From an uncultured Candidatus Saccharibacteria bacterium (GTDB lineage: Bacteria > Patescibacteria > Saccharimonadia > Saccharimonadales > Nanosynbacteraceae): a DNA stretch of 21,891 bases. The stretch is taken from contig CAMURE010000002.1 in the NCBI GenBank assembly GCA_947097375.1, forward strand, positions 1-21,891, given 5' to 3'. Every line of letters starts with the position of its first letter. Position 1 is the first letter of the stretch. This document shows positions 1 through 9,058 of the stretch, piece by piece. The position numbers and the translations under genes are program-made. The notes under the pieces are model-generated. The model saw only the letters and a program-made list of their open reading frames with translations, ran no database searches and had not been told where the DNA came from.

Positions 1-15
1 GTACCACCCTCTGCA

Positions 16-1197
16 CTAGCTGTGTGCCACCACTTTTTCACACGAGACATATCGTCTCATCACGTAACCATGCATCCAATTCAGCGAATCGATCGGGTTA
101 AGCGGATTTCCTGGCACTTTACTACATGGTAATGCTTGCGCGAGACCACAGGCGCCGCTCCGGTTGCGAGCGTTTGGATTCCAGCCACTCTCTTTTTGCA
201 CCAGCCACTCAGCATAACCCCACTGATCACGTGGAATATTCGACGAAGACAACCACTGATCCTTATTACCACCACCAGTATATGGCATCACCGCATTCTT
301 TGTCCCGATAATTTCAACTTGTTTTTTAGGCTGTTTTGTTACTTGGCTAGCAATCTCCCGACGACTCACCTCCTTGCCATTTTGCACCTCAATCTCATAA
401 GTCACCGTCCGCCGGCCCTTTTCGCCCGCCTCTTTCACCTCCTTGTGACCCGTCTCGCGATTAGCATCCCGCACTGTCTCAACCGGAAAAGCGACATCTT
501 CATCAGTGGTAATTGTCTGCTTACCGTTGCGCCAAACCTCCAGCCGCATACCACTGATAATTGGCGCCTCGAGCGGCATTGATACGGTATCGTTACTGGC
601 CAGCTGGACACGCTTTTCCTTGAGTAGTGCACCGACGGTTTTTGCATGGGTACGTACTTCAGCAAGAGACCCATAGAGATTGAGCTGCAGTGGTATCGCC
701 CGCTTGATAGTCAAGACTGCGTTTGTGCCGCTAGCGACCACGTTTTCGGCGGCGTGAATATCGACAATGTCCTCACTATAGAGCGTAATCCCCGCCGCTT
801 TGGCAATTGCTGCTGGAGTTTGCTCCGCCGTAGTCAGTCGAATGCGCGCCTGACCATCGACCACCATCACTGGCCGAGCACGAAAAATATTGACGTTATA
901 TGAACGAGCGACCAGCCTCTCATCAAGTGCCGGCTCTACTACATCTCTTCTCTCGTCGACGTCAATCCGCGCTGCCTTTAGTGCCTCGCGCACTGTTTTT
1001 GCTCGGGTGACGATTGTTTTTTCAACCCCTTTGTCATAAACGCTCATTAAATGTTGACCGTCACCCTGCGATGGGCGCTCCGCACCCTGCGCCAATGCAG
1101 CATCCGCCAGGTGGATCAATGTCACTCCAAGCACAAGCAGGCCAATCAGTAGAAAAATCTTCTTTGAATGATAGCGAATTGATAAACTCTTTTCCAT
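16..1197 (-). CDS. Exported DUF348-G5-lysozyme-like (Rpf-like) protein, C-terminus interrupted by TAG
   Basis: Probably a cell-wall-active exported protein, 393 residues from the ATG at 1197. Residues 13-33 are a hydrophobic signal or anchor segment. DUF348-like repeats lie near 52-95 and 165-205, a G5 domain near 225-298, and a lysozyme/transglycosylase-like domain from about 315. The WLVQKESGWNP stretch carries the likely catalytic Glu336. The architecture resembles YabE/resuscitation-promoting factors. A GTG at 1221 would add 8 residues, but it sits only 13 bases from the -10 box, so the ATG is preferred. The reading frame meets TAG at 16-18 and then continues Cys-Arg-Gly-Trp-Tyr to the window edge. 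A Gly-Trp-Tyr ending is usual in this domain, so the last few residues may have been lost by mutation or by sequencing error. The family call is solid; the enzyme activity is inferred. Confidence 0.8.
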   Translation of the reverse strand: MEKSLSIRYHSKKIFLLIGLLVLGVTLIHLADAALAQGAERPSQGDGQHLMSVYDKGVEKTIVTRAKTVREALKAARIDVDERRDVVEPALDERLVARSYNVNIFRARPVMVVDGQARIRLTTAEQTPAAIAKAAGITLYSEDIVDIHAAENVVASGTNAVLTIKRAIPLQLNLYGSLAEVRTHAKTVGALLKEKRVQLASNDTVSMPLEAPIISGMRLEVWRNGKQTITTDEDVAFPVETVRDANRETGHKEVKEAGEKGRRTVTYEIEVQNGKEVSRREIASQVTKQPKKQVEIIGTKNAVMPYTGGGNKDQWLSSSNIPRDQWGYAEWLVQKESGWNPNARNRSGACGLAQALPCSKVPGNPLNPIDSLNWMHGYVMRRYVSCEKVVAHS

Positions 1198-1234
1198 AAT
1201 CTCGCTCGTGGGCAGTGCCACAAAACTGTTATGT

Positions 1235-1243
1235 ATTATATCA
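1235..1243 (-). promoter_or_regulatory. Extended -10 promoter of the G5/lysozyme-like gene, built on the pcrA stop codon
   Basis: Minus strand reads TGA-TATAAT. The TGA is the pcrA stop codon and also the TGn of an extended -10 box. There is no good -35 at 17-18 bases. Transcription would start about 7 bases downstream, giving roughly a 30-base leader to the ATG at 1197. Confidence 0.6.
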
Positions 1244-3337
1244 AATTTTCTCTAATCTGGCGAATTCTACATTAAGCTTCTTTGTATTACCATCATCAAG
1301 TTGCACCGTCACCGCCATCCCGTCAACATCAACCACCTCGCCCGCACCAAATTGTGGACTTCGCACCCGATCACCAACCTCGAGACCTATGTCATCATAA
1401 AACACGTCATCAGCTGGCGGCGTGGCAGGCGCATCCAGGCCGCCGCTCATCAGCCCCATCTCATCGAGAAAGCGCGACGGCAAATTATAGCCAATTTGAC
1501 CAAACTGCATCCGTGAACTGGCACAGGTCACAAACAGCGCCTCTCGAGCCCGCGTAATCCCCACGTAACAAAGGCGACGCTCCTCCTCAATGTCGTCCGC
1601 TTTACCACTGTCAAATACCCGTGCATGCGGCAAGATTCCCTCTTCCAAGCCAGTCATAAACACCACCGGAAACTCCAGGCCCTTCGCAGCGTGCAGCGTC
1701 ATCAAGGTAACCTGCTGATCCGCTTGGTCATCGCTTGATGACATCAACGCCATGTCTTCGAGAAATGTCGATACATCAGCATAGGCGCGCGCCTCAGCCA
1801 CCAAAACACCGAGGTTTTCCAGCCGCTCTTCGGCCTGCACACTGCCGTCATTCACTGCCTCGCCGTAGCCGGTCTGCTCAATAATTTGTTCAATCACCTC
1901 AGCCGGCGCACTGTCAAGTAATTGTTGTAATTTTTGCATCAATTGACCGAATACTCGCAGTGGCTGCTTGGCGCGAGCGCTCAACCCCGAGGCCTCATCA
2001 ACCGCCACCAGCCCCTCAATAATATTCCGACCCGATTGATCATTCCAGTCAAGAAATTTCGCCACGCTCACCGCCCCGATACCGCGCTTTGGCAGGTTAA
2101 CGATCCGCGCGAAGCTAACGCGGTCGCTAGGTTGATATAGCAATCTAAGGTAAGCCAGCACATCCTTGACAACTGCTCGATCCAGAAACCGCAGACCACC
2201 CACAATCTTATAGGGGATGTGCCGTTGACGCAGCGCGCGCTCTATGGCATAGCTCTGGGCATTGGTGCGGTACAATACCGCCATGTCGCTATAGGCTCGG
2301 CCCATCCTGGCCTGACGATGAATTTCGTCGGCCACTGCCTGTGCCTCCTCAGCCTCGCTGTATAACTGCCACAACTGTGGTGCTATCCCACCAACCGCTT
2401 CTGTCCAGAGGTTTTTGTCGGTGCGCTGGGTGTTATGTTGGATTAAATTATTTGCTAACGTTAAAATTGCACCTGTTGAGCGATAATTTTGCTCTAGTTT
2501 AATCACTGCCGCGCCCGGAAAGTCACGCTCAAAGTTAAGAATATTGGTATAATCTGCACCGCGAAAACTATAAATTGACTGCGCATCGTCGCCAACCACA
2601 CAGAGGTTACGCTCTGGACCGACCAGCAGCTTGATCAGCGCATACTGCACCGCGTTGGTATCTTGATACTCATCAATGAGAATATGGCGAAATTGCTGCT
2701 GCCATTTATGGCGGATATCAGGCGAGGAGCGCAGTAGCTCCACCGCCTTAAGCAGTAAATCATCAAAATCAAGCGCCCCAGCCCGGCGCATGGCGGCCTC
2801 ATATACAGCAAACAATTCAGCAATTGTCTGTTTGACGGGTCCGACCGCCTGCATCATATACTCATCGGGGGAAAGCATATCATTTTTTGCCGCAGAAATA
2901 GCCGCAGCGATACGGCGTGGCTTGATGTCGCGATCAGTCAGTCCGCGCGATTTCATCAACTGTTTGATCAGACCCAGCCGATCATCTTCATCATAAATAA
3001 TAAAATTACGACCGAGGCCAATTGACATCCCGTCTATCCTCAGTAGCCGCACACAAATACTATGAAATGTCCCCATCCATGGCATAAACCGTCGATCCGA
3101 GGCGTCTTCACCCAGCATATCAGCTAAGCGCTGACGCATCTCTCGAGCAGCCTTGTTGGTGAAGGTTACCGCCAAGATGCGGCTAGGAAAAATCCCTTGC
3201 TCGCTGATCAGATAGGCGATGCGGTGCGTTAAGGTTTTTGTCTTACCACTCCCCGCTCCCGCCAAAATGAGCAGCGGCCCGCCATCATGCTGGACGGCTC
3301 GCCGCTGTTCGGGATTAAGCTCAGATAGGATGTCCAT
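1241..3337 (-). CDS. pcrA: UvrD/PcrA-type superfamily 1 DNA helicase
   Basis: ATP-dependent 3'-5' DNA helicase of the UvrD/PcrA family, acting in repair and in clearing replication or transcription obstacles. All SF1A motifs are present: Walker A AGAGSGKT at 26-33, IDEYQD at 221-226, VVGDDAQSIYSFRGAD at 247-262, LEQNYRS at 281-287, TLHAAKGLEF at 547-556 and YVGITRARE at 591-599. Residues 652-698 form the Tudor-like C-terminal domain typical of PcrA/UvrD, which contacts RNA polymerase in characterised members. The length of 698 is normal. The ATG overlaps the TAA stop of the preceding 747-codon gene by one base, so translational coupling is possible, but a TGC-TATACT box 7 bases before the ATG suggests a separate leaderless transcript as well. 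Confidence 0.95.
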   Translation of the reverse strand: MDILSELNPEQRRAVQHDGGPLLILAGAGSGKTKTLTHRIAYLISEQGIFPSRILAVTFTNKAAREMRQRLADMLGEDASDRRFMPWMGTFHSICVRLLRIDGMSIGLGRNFIIYDEDDRLGLIKQLMKSRGLTDRDIKPRRIAAAISAAKNDMLSPDEYMMQAVGPVKQTIAELFAVYEAAMRRAGALDFDDLLLKAVELLRSSPDIRHKWQQQFRHILIDEYQDTNAVQYALIKLLVGPERNLCVVGDDAQSIYSFRGADYTNILNFERDFPGAAVIKLEQNYRSTGAILTLANNLIQHNTQRTDKNLWTEAVGGIAPQLWQLYSEAEEAQAVADEIHRQARMGRAYSDMAVLYRTNAQSYAIERALRQRHIPYKIVGGLRFLDRAVVKDVLAYLRLLYQPSDRVSFARIVNLPKRGIGAVSVAKFLDWNDQSGRNIIEGLVAVDEASGLSARAKQPLRVFGQLMQKLQQLLDSAPAEVIEQIIEQTGYGEAVNDGSVQAEERLENLGVLVAEARAYADVSTFLEDMALMSSSDDQADQQVTLMTLHAAKGLEFPVVFMTGLEEGILPHARVFDSGKADDIEEERRLCYVGITRAREALFVTCASSRMQFGQIGYNLPSRFLDEMGLMSGGLDAPATPPADDVFYDDIGLEVGDRVRSPQFGAGEVVDVDGMAVTVQLDDGNTKKLNVEFARLEKI

Positions 3338-5580
3338 TACTTATAGTATAGCAGGAAAAAGTATGCCGCCGCGCCGCCACCAACGCCGATAAGGGCGAAA
3401 AGAATGATCAAGAGAATCGTCCCAATGCCGGATTTTTTCTTATCAGGCTGGAGCGCTTCCCCGGTGGCTGGTTGGCTGGCTGCTGCATCAAACATTGGCT
3501 CTGGATCTGGTGCAATCTCATCACCGGTCGTGTATTGCTGAGGGATATCGCCCGGAGCGTGCGGTCGACGTGGCGTCTCATCAACTGTCTCAGCGTCACT
3601 TTCATCCATCGACTCAATTGCCATGAGCTCACTGTCTAGTTCTGATGCGTCAGCAGCAGATTGCTTGGACGAAGGATCTGCCGACGTAGTATCCGTGTCA
3701 AGCTGCTCACCAACCTCGCTGGCCTCAATTTCATCAATAGTCGCCTCGAGGCTCGCACGATCAGCAATAATATCGGTATCGGCCGCCTCGCCATAATGCT
3801 CCCCCGCCTCAGTCTCAGCCACGTCATCTGTCACTAGATGATCATCATCAGCTGTTAACTCCTCCATCGTCAACCCTTCGCCATCAGCCACCTCAGCCGG
3901 GGCATCCTCCGCTAGTAAGCCTTCCTCGATAAAGGCGCTGTCGGTACTAGCCTCGGCCTCACTGGCCATCGATTCGTAATCAGGCACATCCTTGGTATTG
4001 AGCGATACATTATCTGATGTTAAGCCTTCGGCGACATGTGATGGATCGGGCTGCAGCACGAGGCGCGATGGACGGCGCTTTATGTCGTGGTCAGCCGCCG
4101 ATGAGCGAGCAGTGTTATCATCCGCCATCATGTCACTTGACGCGTCCTCAGCATCTTCAGTCATATTGACACCCTGCTGACCGTCATTGCCAGCTCGACC
4201 AGAGAGATATGAGCCAGCCGGCTGAAGCGTCACACCAGTTCGTGGCTGATGAATGCCATGCCCCCGCATGACAGACGACGGATGCACGACATCCATAAAG
4301 CGACCAGACGGTCGACGCGAGATTGCTGGTGCTGGAGTAGTGATCGACTCATCATCCTGTTTTGTATCAGAAGAGTCATCGGCTGGTTTTACCACTGGAG
4401 TATCAGCCGCTTTATTCTGCGGTGCGTCTGGGGCAGCCTGATCATCCGCCTTTTCCTTTGGTGTTTTAGTCGTTGGAAATACGACAGCCGGCTTGGCTTC
4501 TGAGGCAGCGTGCGGAAAGCCATTAGCCTCTGTTGATAGCGGAGCAACCCTAGTGGATAATTGTTGCGATGAAATCGATGGCTCGCTGTCCGACTCACTA
4601 TCTAGCCCCTCATGGCTAGACCCCGGCGTTGATGGCTGGGCTGATGGCTCAGGTGTTGAGGTAGATGATGAGGTTGGTTTGAACGACGGTATCGGCTCGA
4701 GTGTCAGTTTCGACACAGGTTTCGGCTCTGAATTGACAGCAGAAACTGGAACACTGGTCGGCACTGGTGACACTGTCGTGGTTGACGATGCATCTGAAGT
4801 ATCCGATGAGACTGGCGACTGTGTTGTATCAGCTGGGGTCGACGACTTGCTCGTATCAGTACTCTCTACTTTGGATGTCGATACAGTCGGTATGGTCGAA
4901 GGCAGCGATGTAGACATAGGTGCAGGCGCTGATATTGGTGCTGATGCCGATGGAAGTGCGGCGGGAGTTGACGGAGGCGTCAGTGGCTTGATAGTCAATG
5001 GTGGAACCGGCGTCGATGGCTTTGCGTCAGATGACGACGAGATTGACGAGGTAGAGGACGCTGGTGTTACTAGAGAAGATGACAGAGCAAGTGATGGTGG
5101 CTGCGTTGATAACGACTCTGGCTTTTCGACTGGGCGTAGTACTGGAGATGCTGGTGCACCTGACGGAGTGGATGATGGCCCAGCAGGCGGCATAGCTGGC
5201 TGAGGCTGAATACTGAGCGGTACAGTTGGAGTTATCGCCACTGGCTCGTCAGGCTGGGAAGCAGAAGTAATAGATTGAACCGGCTCAGATGGTGCCGCAG
5301 CAGTACTGCTTTGGGTAGCGGGTTCAGGCTGGGAAGCAGGAAGAGTAGAAATATTAGCCTGCGTTGCTGTTTCGGGTTGCGATGGGTTGACAACTGGCTC
5401 AATTGGCTGAGAAATTGGTTTGGGTGATGTCGTGTTCACCGTGTCCTCAGCAAGACTAGTCGCAGATGCTGTCGTATCCGCATCAACATTAGCCGCTTGT
5501 TGAGCCGCTTCTTTTTCTGCCCGTTTCTGCATCAGTGATGTCACTGCCCGATCAAGTTCGTCAAAATCAATGTCTGACAT
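3337..5580 (-). CDS. Tail-anchored low-complexity Ser/Pro/Thr-rich and acidic protein
   Basis: Not a recognised family; 747 residues. A short ordered N-terminus (about 1-30, starting MSDIDFDELDRAV) leads into a long Ser/Pro/Thr/Ala-rich stretch (about 30-430) and then an acidic region rich in Asp, Glu, Ala and Ser (about 470-710). The C-terminus has a basic DKKK stop-transfer patch and one hydrophobic helix (about 718-744), ending LLYYK. It lacks an N-terminal signal peptide, so it is most simply a tail-anchored protein with over 700 disordered residues in the cytoplasm. A G-rich ribosome site lies 4 bases before the ATG. It sits 8 bases after tpiA and overlaps pcrA by one base. The CDS is convincing because it fills the space between two coupled genes; the function is unknown. 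Confidence 0.85.
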   Translation of the reverse strand: MSDIDFDELDRAVTSLMQKRAEKEAAQQAANVDADTTASATSLAEDTVNTTSPKPISQPIEPVVNPSQPETATQANISTLPASQPEPATQSSTAAAPSEPVQSITSASQPDEPVAITPTVPLSIQPQPAMPPAGPSSTPSGAPASPVLRPVEKPESLSTQPPSLALSSSLVTPASSTSSISSSSDAKPSTPVPPLTIKPLTPPSTPAALPSASAPISAPAPMSTSLPSTIPTVSTSKVESTDTSKSSTPADTTQSPVSSDTSDASSTTTVSPVPTSVPVSAVNSEPKPVSKLTLEPIPSFKPTSSSTSTPEPSAQPSTPGSSHEGLDSESDSEPSISSQQLSTRVAPLSTEANGFPHAASEAKPAVVFPTTKTPKEKADDQAAPDAPQNKAADTPVVKPADDSSDTKQDDESITTPAPAISRRPSGRFMDVVHPSSVMRGHGIHQPRTGVTLQPAGSYLSGRAGNDGQQGVNMTEDAEDASSDMMADDNTARSSAADHDIKRRPSRLVLQPDPSHVAEGLTSDNVSLNTKDVPDYESMASEAEASTDSAFIEEGLLAEDAPAEVADGEGLTMEELTADDDHLVTDDVAETEAGEHYGEAADTDIIADRASLEATIDEIEASEVGEQLDTDTTSADPSSKQSAADASELDSELMAIESMDESDAETVDETPRRPHAPGDIPQQYTTGDEIAPDPEPMFDAAASQPATGEALQPDKKKSGIGTILLIILFALIGVGGGAAAYFFLLYYK
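3345..3353 (-). promoter_or_regulatory. Candidate leaderless extended -10 promoter of pcrA
   Basis: TGC-TATACT followed by exactly 7 bases and then the ATG at 3337. It lies inside the last codons of the upstream gene, where it encodes part of the hydrophobic tail. There is no Shine-Dalgarno between it and the ATG. Confidence 0.6.
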
Positions 5581-5588
5581 AAGCCCCC

Positions 5589-6350
5589 CTATTCCTTATG
5601 CGCCTTTTTTACTATCTCCGTAAATTGATATGCGTCCAGACTTGCCCCACCGATCAATAGCCCGTCAAGCCCCGCCACTGCGAGATAATCACTAGCATTA
5701 TCAACCGAGACGCTGCCGCCGTATACCACGCGCACCGCCTCGGCCGCTTTTTTACCAAATAAATGTGTAATTTGTTGTCGAATTATTTTTAGCGCCTCCA
5801 TAAGATCGCTCGGCTGCGCATACTCGCCACTACCAATCGCCCAGACTGGCTCGTAGGCGATCACCACATGCTCCATCTCCTCGGCTGTTATATTTGCGAG
5901 ACCGTTCACAATCTGATCCTGAAGCACCTCACGCGTTTCACCCAGCGTCCGCTCGTATGCCGTTTCGCCAATACAGAGAATTGGCTGTAGTCGATTGCGC
6001 AGCGCCGCCTGCACCTTGAAACGAACATCCTTGTCGTTTTCCATAAAAATATGTCGCCGCTCCGAATGGCCGATAATGACATAATCGACCATACCATGTA
6101 GATGTGCCGCTGGAACTTCACCGGTATATGGACCGTGATCACGCCAGTAGCAATTTTGGGCGGCGAGCTTGACAATCCGACGCTTAATCTGCAGACTCAA
6201 ACTTTGCAGCGTCAACATCGTTGGCGCCACCACTACCTCAACGTCACGGCGCACCGGTAGCTGCTCCATCAGTTTATGTACATACAAACTGGCCTCATGC
6301 ATAGTGAGGCTCATCTTCCAGTTACCGATAATGAGTGTTTTTCGCGTCAT
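5589..6350 (-). CDS. tpiA: Triosephosphate isomerase
   Basis: Interconverts dihydroxyacetone phosphate and glyceraldehyde-3-phosphate in glycolysis; cytosolic TIM barrel. Asn10 and Lys12 lie in GNWKM, the electrophile His95 in IIGHSERR, the catalytic base Glu167 in AYEPVWAIGSG, and the phosphate-binding YGGSV and IGGASL segments come near the end. The length of 253 residues is standard and the start is set by alignment to the conserved N-terminus. It lies 19 bases downstream of pgk. The pgk TGA stop plus TACACT makes a weak extended -10 resemblance 13 bases before the ATG; no strong Shine-Dalgarno is seen. Confidence 0.97.
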   Translation of the reverse strand: MTRKTLIIGNWKMSLTMHEASLYVHKLMEQLPVRRDVEVVVAPTMLTLQSLSLQIKRRIVKLAAQNCYWRDHGPYTGEVPAAHLHGMVDYVIIGHSERRHIFMENDKDVRFKVQAALRNRLQPILCIGETAYERTLGETREVLQDQIVNGLANITAEEMEHVVIAYEPVWAIGSGEYAQPSDLMEALKIIRQQITHLFGKKAAEAVRVVYGGSVSVDNASDYLAVAGLDGLLIGGASLDAYQFTEIVKKAHKE

Positions 6351-6363
6351 AATGCTTATGCCT

Positions 6364-6372
6364 AGTGTATCA
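6364..6372 (-). promoter_or_regulatory. Weak candidate extended -10 before tpiA, overlapping the pgk stop
   Basis: TGA (pgk stop) followed by TACACT, 13 bases before the tpiA ATG. TACACT keeps only four of six consensus bases, so this is tentative. It is listed because the same stop-plus-box arrangement recurs at three other junctions. Confidence 0.3.
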
Positions 6373-7605
6373 TTTTAGTCCGTATGCGTCTAGTAAACTT
6401 TCCACACCTGGTAATTTTTTGCCGCTCATCAGCTCGAGACTGGCCCCGCCGCCAGTCGAAATATGCGAAAATCGCTTGCCATCATGTCCGTCCCACCCAA
6501 GGACAAACTCCGCCGTGTCGCCGCCGCCAATGACTGAGGTAACGCCGTGATTTTGCACAATAGCTTCGGCGATCCGAGCCGATCCCCGAGCAAACGACGG
6601 GTTAGTCGAATACCCCAACGGCCCGTTCCAGATGACTGTTTTCGCCGAGGCGATCACCGAGGCAAATTGCGCCATCGTCTCAGCACCAATATCCAGCGCC
6701 ATTTCAGTATCGCCAATTTGATCAATTGACACTTCATGGCGATCACTCGATGTTTCTGGCGACAAAGCTACCGCTACATCGCTAGGTAGCCGCAAGAACT
6801 GATCGACCTGTTCCTCACCAACTTTATCAGCGGCGCGGCGGTAGATGGCCGCCAAGACTTGCTCCTGCTCCGGCTCAATCGTACTGTGACCCATCCTATG
6901 GCCACGATAGGCCAGGAACGTGTTGGCCATCGCCCCACCAATGAGGATCGTGTCAGCCTTATCAATCAGCCGCTCAATCAGCGCAATCTTATCAGCAATT
7001 TTCACACCGCCAATAATCGCCACCAATGGCCGTGCTGGACGCGACATCACTGCAGTTAGCGTGGTATATTCATGTACCAATAAATCACCGGCTAACCCCG
7101 GCACATAGAGCGTAATCGCGTGCGTACTGGCGTGAGCTCGATGTACCACCGCAAAGCCATCCTGTACAAAATAATCTGGCCGCACTGCTCGAGCGATCGC
7201 CCTAGCAAACACCATATCATCACGCGACTCCTCGTCATAAAACCGCAGATTTTCTAGCATCAGTACGTCGCCAGCCGCCATATACCGCACTGCTTGACGC
7301 AGCTTATCACCAACACAGCTATCAATAAACTGCACCGGCCGCCCGAGCAGTTCAGCCAGTCGACGCGCCACTGGACGCAGGCTGTATGTCGGGTCAGTCC
7401 CCTTTGGCCGCCCGAGGTGACTCATCAAAACAATCTTGCAGCGTTGCTCTAATAGATAGCGCAGAGTCGGTAAACTAGCGCGAATTCGTAAATCGCTGGC
7501 AATCCCGCCGTTCACTGTCAGAGGCACATTATAGTCAACCCGCACCAGGACGGTTAGCCCGCGGAGATTAACGTCATGAATTGTTTGCTTGAAAAATCTG
7601 CCCAC
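6370..7605 (-). CDS. pgk: Phosphoglycerate kinase
   Basis: Transfers phosphate from 1,3-bisphosphoglycerate to ADP, the first ATP-yielding step of lower glycolysis. Seen are the N-terminal VRVDYNVPL, the SHLGRPKG substrate loop, LENLRFY, the HRAHAST segment, IIGGVKIADKI, ILIGGAMANTF, the hinge and nucleotide segment WNGPLGY, and the C-terminal GGGDTAEF and STGGGASLE motifs. The length of 411 is in the family range. One mild variation is QDGFAVVHRAHAST where most have NDAFGTAHRAHAST. The start is GTG at 7605, 12 bases after the pyk stop; a purine-rich AAAAGG abuts it. It is the middle gene of pyk-pgk-tpiA. Confidence 0.97.
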   Translation of the reverse strand: MGRFFKQTIHDVNLRGLTVLVRVDYNVPLTVNGGIASDLRIRASLPTLRYLLEQRCKIVLMSHLGRPKGTDPTYSLRPVARRLAELLGRPVQFIDSCVGDKLRQAVRYMAAGDVLMLENLRFYDEESRDDMVFARAIARAVRPDYFVQDGFAVVHRAHASTHAITLYVPGLAGDLLVHEYTTLTAVMSRPARPLVAIIGGVKIADKIALIERLIDKADTILIGGAMANTFLAYRGHRMGHSTIEPEQEQVLAAIYRRAADKVGEEQVDQFLRLPSDVAVALSPETSSDRHEVSIDQIGDTEMALDIGAETMAQFASVIASAKTVIWNGPLGYSTNPSFARGSARIAEAIVQNHGVTSVIGGGDTAEFVLGWDGHDGKRFSHISTGGGASLELMSGKKLPGVESLLDAYGLK

Positions 7606-7617
7606 CCTTTTCTCGTC

Positions 7618-9042
7618 CTACTCCATTGTCCGGATTTGGATATTATCAGTTTTACCCGGCCGGCCCGGTTGGTGACCGCTAACTAACACCAGCGTCACTG
7701 GATCCTCGCCAAAGTAGCCCTCGGCCTTTAGTTCCTCCGCTAATTTATTCGCCGAACCCAGGCCACTCGGACGAACGTATGAGCGCGTGGCGTAACTTAA
7801 TGCCAATTTCTGGGCCGTTTTTTGGCTATCGGTAACACTGATAATCGGCATATTCGGCCGAAAGGCACCGACATTTACTGCGGTTACACCGGTACTAGTC
7901 TCGGCAATAATTGCCCGCGCCTTAAGCTCTGTGGCGAGCCGCGCTGCCGTGTAGCTCAGCAGTGCATCATGCTTGCGACGCTTCTCGCTCGGTTCAACCG
8001 CCATGACATCACTGTGCTCCTGAGTGTACATAATCGTTCGGCGCATCGCCTGCACTGTTTCAATTGGATACTTACCATTGGCTGTCTCATCCGACAACAT
8101 AACCGTATCAGCACCCTGGATGACCGCATTGGCGACATCACTTACCTCAGCACGAGATGGCTCAGGATTATCAACCATGCTGCCCATCATCTGCGTCGCG
8201 ACGATGCTGAGCTTAGAGTGCTTGCGACAAAGAGCGATGATACGGCGCTGGATAACTGGTACGATCTCAGCCCCCGCTTCCACCGCCAAGTCACCGCGCG
8301 CTACCATGACGCCGTCACTTGCCTTGACAATTTCCTCCAGATGATCATCAGAAATTGCCGATTTCGTCTCAATCTTGGCAATGATATACGCATCTGATCC
8401 CAGCGCTGTCAACCGTGAGCGCAGATCAATAATATCATCCTCCGTCTGCACAAAACTCAGTGCCACATAATCAAAATCCTGACTAGCCGCCCATTCAATA
8501 TCGGCGATATCTTTTGGCGTTAAAATATCACCACCAAAATCAGTATCTGGCAGATTCAACCCCTTGCGGCTCATCAAAAATCCATCATTCTGCACCTCAA
8601 CCTTGATGGCCGTTGGACTCACAATTTCACGAACGATCGACTTAATCTTGCCATCAAACATGTATAGCGGCTCGCCGACTTTCATTTTTTCAGCGAGGTT
8701 ATACTGGACGGGCAGATTGAAACTCCCGTCGTGCTCTGCAATTGACGAATCAAGTGTCAGCATATCACCAGTCCGCACTGTCAGCATGTTGTCTTTGAGA
8801 ACACCGAGGCGGATTTTTGGACCTTGAAGGTCTTGGAGAATGGCAACTGGTTTGCCCTGCTCATGACTGGCTGTGCGAATCCAGTCGATTTGCTCACGCC
8901 GCTCATCATAACTGCCATGGCTGAAATTCAGACGAAAGCCATTGACGCCGGCTCGCATAAGTTGACTGACTTTATCCTGACTCATCGTTGCCGGACCGAT
9001 AGTCGCTAGGATCTTGGTGCGTTTAAAAATTGTGTTACTCAT
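7618..9042 (-). CDS. pyk: Pyruvate kinase
   Basis: Converts phosphoenolpyruvate and ADP to pyruvate and ATP. From the ATG at 9042 it is 474 residues, the usual bacterial size. Motifs are KILATIGPA near the N-terminus, RLNFSHGSYDE, LQDLQGPKIRLG, IAKIETKSAI (the signature Lys/Glu pair), MVARGDLAVE, ATQMMGSMVDNPEPSRAEVSDVAN and VMLSDETANGKYP, with a C-terminal regulatory-type domain. DLAVE and LSDETA replace the commoner DLGVE and LSGETA. The open frame extends 44 codons further upstream, but that part is not conserved sequence and the promoter box sits inside it, so 9042 is the start. No Shine-Dalgarno is present, in line with a leaderless mRNA. Confidence 0.95.
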   Translation of the reverse strand: MSNTIFKRTKILATIGPATMSQDKVSQLMRAGVNGFRLNFSHGSYDERREQIDWIRTASHEQGKPVAILQDLQGPKIRLGVLKDNMLTVRTGDMLTLDSSIAEHDGSFNLPVQYNLAEKMKVGEPLYMFDGKIKSIVREIVSPTAIKVEVQNDGFLMSRKGLNLPDTDFGGDILTPKDIADIEWAASQDFDYVALSFVQTEDDIIDLRSRLTALGSDAYIIAKIETKSAISDDHLEEIVKASDGVMVARGDLAVEAGAEIVPVIQRRIIALCRKHSKLSIVATQMMGSMVDNPEPSRAEVSDVANAVIQGADTVMLSDETANGKYPIETVQAMRRTIMYTQEHSDVMAVEPSEKRRKHDALLSYTAARLATELKARAIIAETSTGVTAVNVGAFRPNMPIISVTDSQKTAQKLALSYATRSYVRPSGLGSANKLAEELKAEGYFGEDPVTLVLVSGHQPGRPGKTDNIQIRTME

Positions 9043-9049
9043 TCTTTTG

Positions 9050-9058
9050 ATTATAGCA
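9050..9058 (-). promoter_or_regulatory. Leaderless extended -10 promoter of pyk
   Basis: TGC-TATAAT, then 7 bases, then the pyk ATG. A perfect -10 hexamer with the TGn extension at the spacing where transcription would begin on or next to the A of the ATG. No convincing -35. Confidence 0.7.

Noticed and set aside
4493..5203. 236-codon plus-strand open frame rich in Gly, Val, Asp and Ser
   Set aside because: It is the complement of the Ser/Pro/Thr-rich repeat region of the minus-strand 747-codon gene, whose biased codons leave the opposite frame open. It has no ribosome site and no domain.
7822..8397. 191-codon plus-strand frame inside pyk
   Set aside because: Antisense to conserved pyruvate kinase motifs, with no recognisable protein features.
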